A stretch of DNA of 64,000 bases from Forficula auricularia (lineage: Eukaryota; Arthropoda; Insecta; Dermaptera; Forficulidae). How positions within the stretch are numbered: the first letter of the stretch is position 1; each line of letters begins with the position of its first letter. Below are positions 63,213 to 64,000 of the stretch, one piece after another. The position numbers were made by a program, and so were the translations under genes. The stretch lies in contig JALMQS010000102.1 of the NCBI GenBank assembly GCA_024734495.1, forward strand, positions 7,644,986-7,708,985. The letters run 5' to 3'. The notes under the pieces were generated by a model. It was not told the DNA's origin and did not search any database. It saw nothing but the letters and a program-made list of their open reading frames with translations.

Positions 63213-64000
63213 CTGAAATTAAATTTAATTAGACAATAAGGTGAAAACTTTTTCGATACGGTCTCTGTAAATGTGGCTGATTTGGCAATTTTAACCAGCA
63301 AAGAGATTTGAAATATTACCAAAATCGCCGCTTGTCAATACAATAAACTTTGCTACAAATTTTAGCTCTTTAACTACATTCGGCAGGTCACCATATACCG
63401 TAACGATTAGTTTTCATCTGATTTTATACATTTTTCAATCGGAAGTTTTAAAAGTAGAAAGTTCAAAAACAATAAATCAATTCATCGGAACATATATTAT
63501 TTAACCCATAAAGCCACTGCTCTGTATTACTATATTAAATATATTTCGACAACAGTAAATCACAATAAAAAAAGAAAAGAAAAAAAATAAATTAAAATTT
63601 AATTAGTTTTCGTATTTATCACGGTATTGTTCCAATTTGAATTATAAAATTAAGGGTTTCCTTTCTTCAGGTGTTTTTAGATTCATAATTTTCTCAAAAA
63701 AATTTAATTAGGTTATGTGCTAGTCCAATTTCAATCGAATTCATAATTTTAAATTATGAAAAAATCTACAAATCCACTCATTTTTTCCTTATCAACAATA
63801 AATAAAAACGAATTTAGGCTGAAATGTAGTCTTAGGTCAGATGCGATTCGGTTCTATCTAGATCTCCGTTCGATTAGATAAAAAAAAAATGGATCTATTT
63901 TTCTATGTGACGTCACAGGCCGTAGACTAAATTTTTACCCGAATTTGATATCTCAAGAATTTGAAGATATTATTCATTTTCTATCAAAAGTTACAGTGAT
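63213..64000. other. Upstream Wnt intron, part
   Basis: Contains 63400-63470, a fragment of the dispersed tttttcaatcggaagtttt family. No further Wnt exon recognised before the window ends. Confidence 0.5.

Overview
The window is a stretch of an AT-rich animal nuclear genome with long introns, GT-AG splicing and a dense load of repeats. The genes and repeats fit an arthropod, most likely an insect: a pickpocket-type DEG/ENaC channel, a Zizimin-type DOCK gene, a Wnt gene, Tc1/mariner-like and LINE fragments and a small LTR retrotransposon. I cannot name the order.

Layout. (1) 1-40205, plus strand: one DOCK9/10/11-type gene (Drosophila Zir is the fly member), 26 coding exons from just before the PH domain through DHR-1 to the end of DHR-2 and the stop codon. 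About 1,900 codons are visible; only the N-terminal exons lie left of the window. (2) 40206-50190: intergenic DNA with no gene I can support, holding split and palindrome-borne tRNA-like sequences and a 1.6 kb palindrome. (3) 50191-59670, plus strand: 11 exons of a pickpocket-like DEG/ENaC sodium-channel subunit, lacking only its first exon(s). (4) 60282 to beyond 63212, minus strand: the last two exons of a divergent Wnt, convergent with the channel gene and about 610 bp from it. The three genes do not form a pathway; they are neighbours.

The most unusual content is in the introns. At least nine near-perfect palindromic (foldback) elements of 170-1,160 bp are present. Many of them carry, in each arm, a hammerhead-ribozyme-like core: a CUGANGA box, a short stem II, then GAAA and a small self-complementary stem III (ACGU, AUAUAU or ACUAUAGU), enclosed by a pairing stem I. 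This is the layout reported for Penelope-like elements and animal retrozymes, here inverted-duplicated. A second set of elements carries tRNA-like sequences (A-box/B-box) in the loop between inverted arms. Two inverted copies of a 119-bp tandem array, 37 kb apart, carry the GAAACGTC half of the hammerhead motif. Other repeats are a gag-only LTR element nested in a MITE, two nearly identical LINE 3' ends, a mariner-like element with an inverted copy of its own flank inside it, and several MITE families.

Exon boundaries were set by hand from conserved protein sequence, splice consensus and phase. Two DOCK junctions (3675/4967 and 27669 or 27683/28617) do not join cleanly and are flagged.
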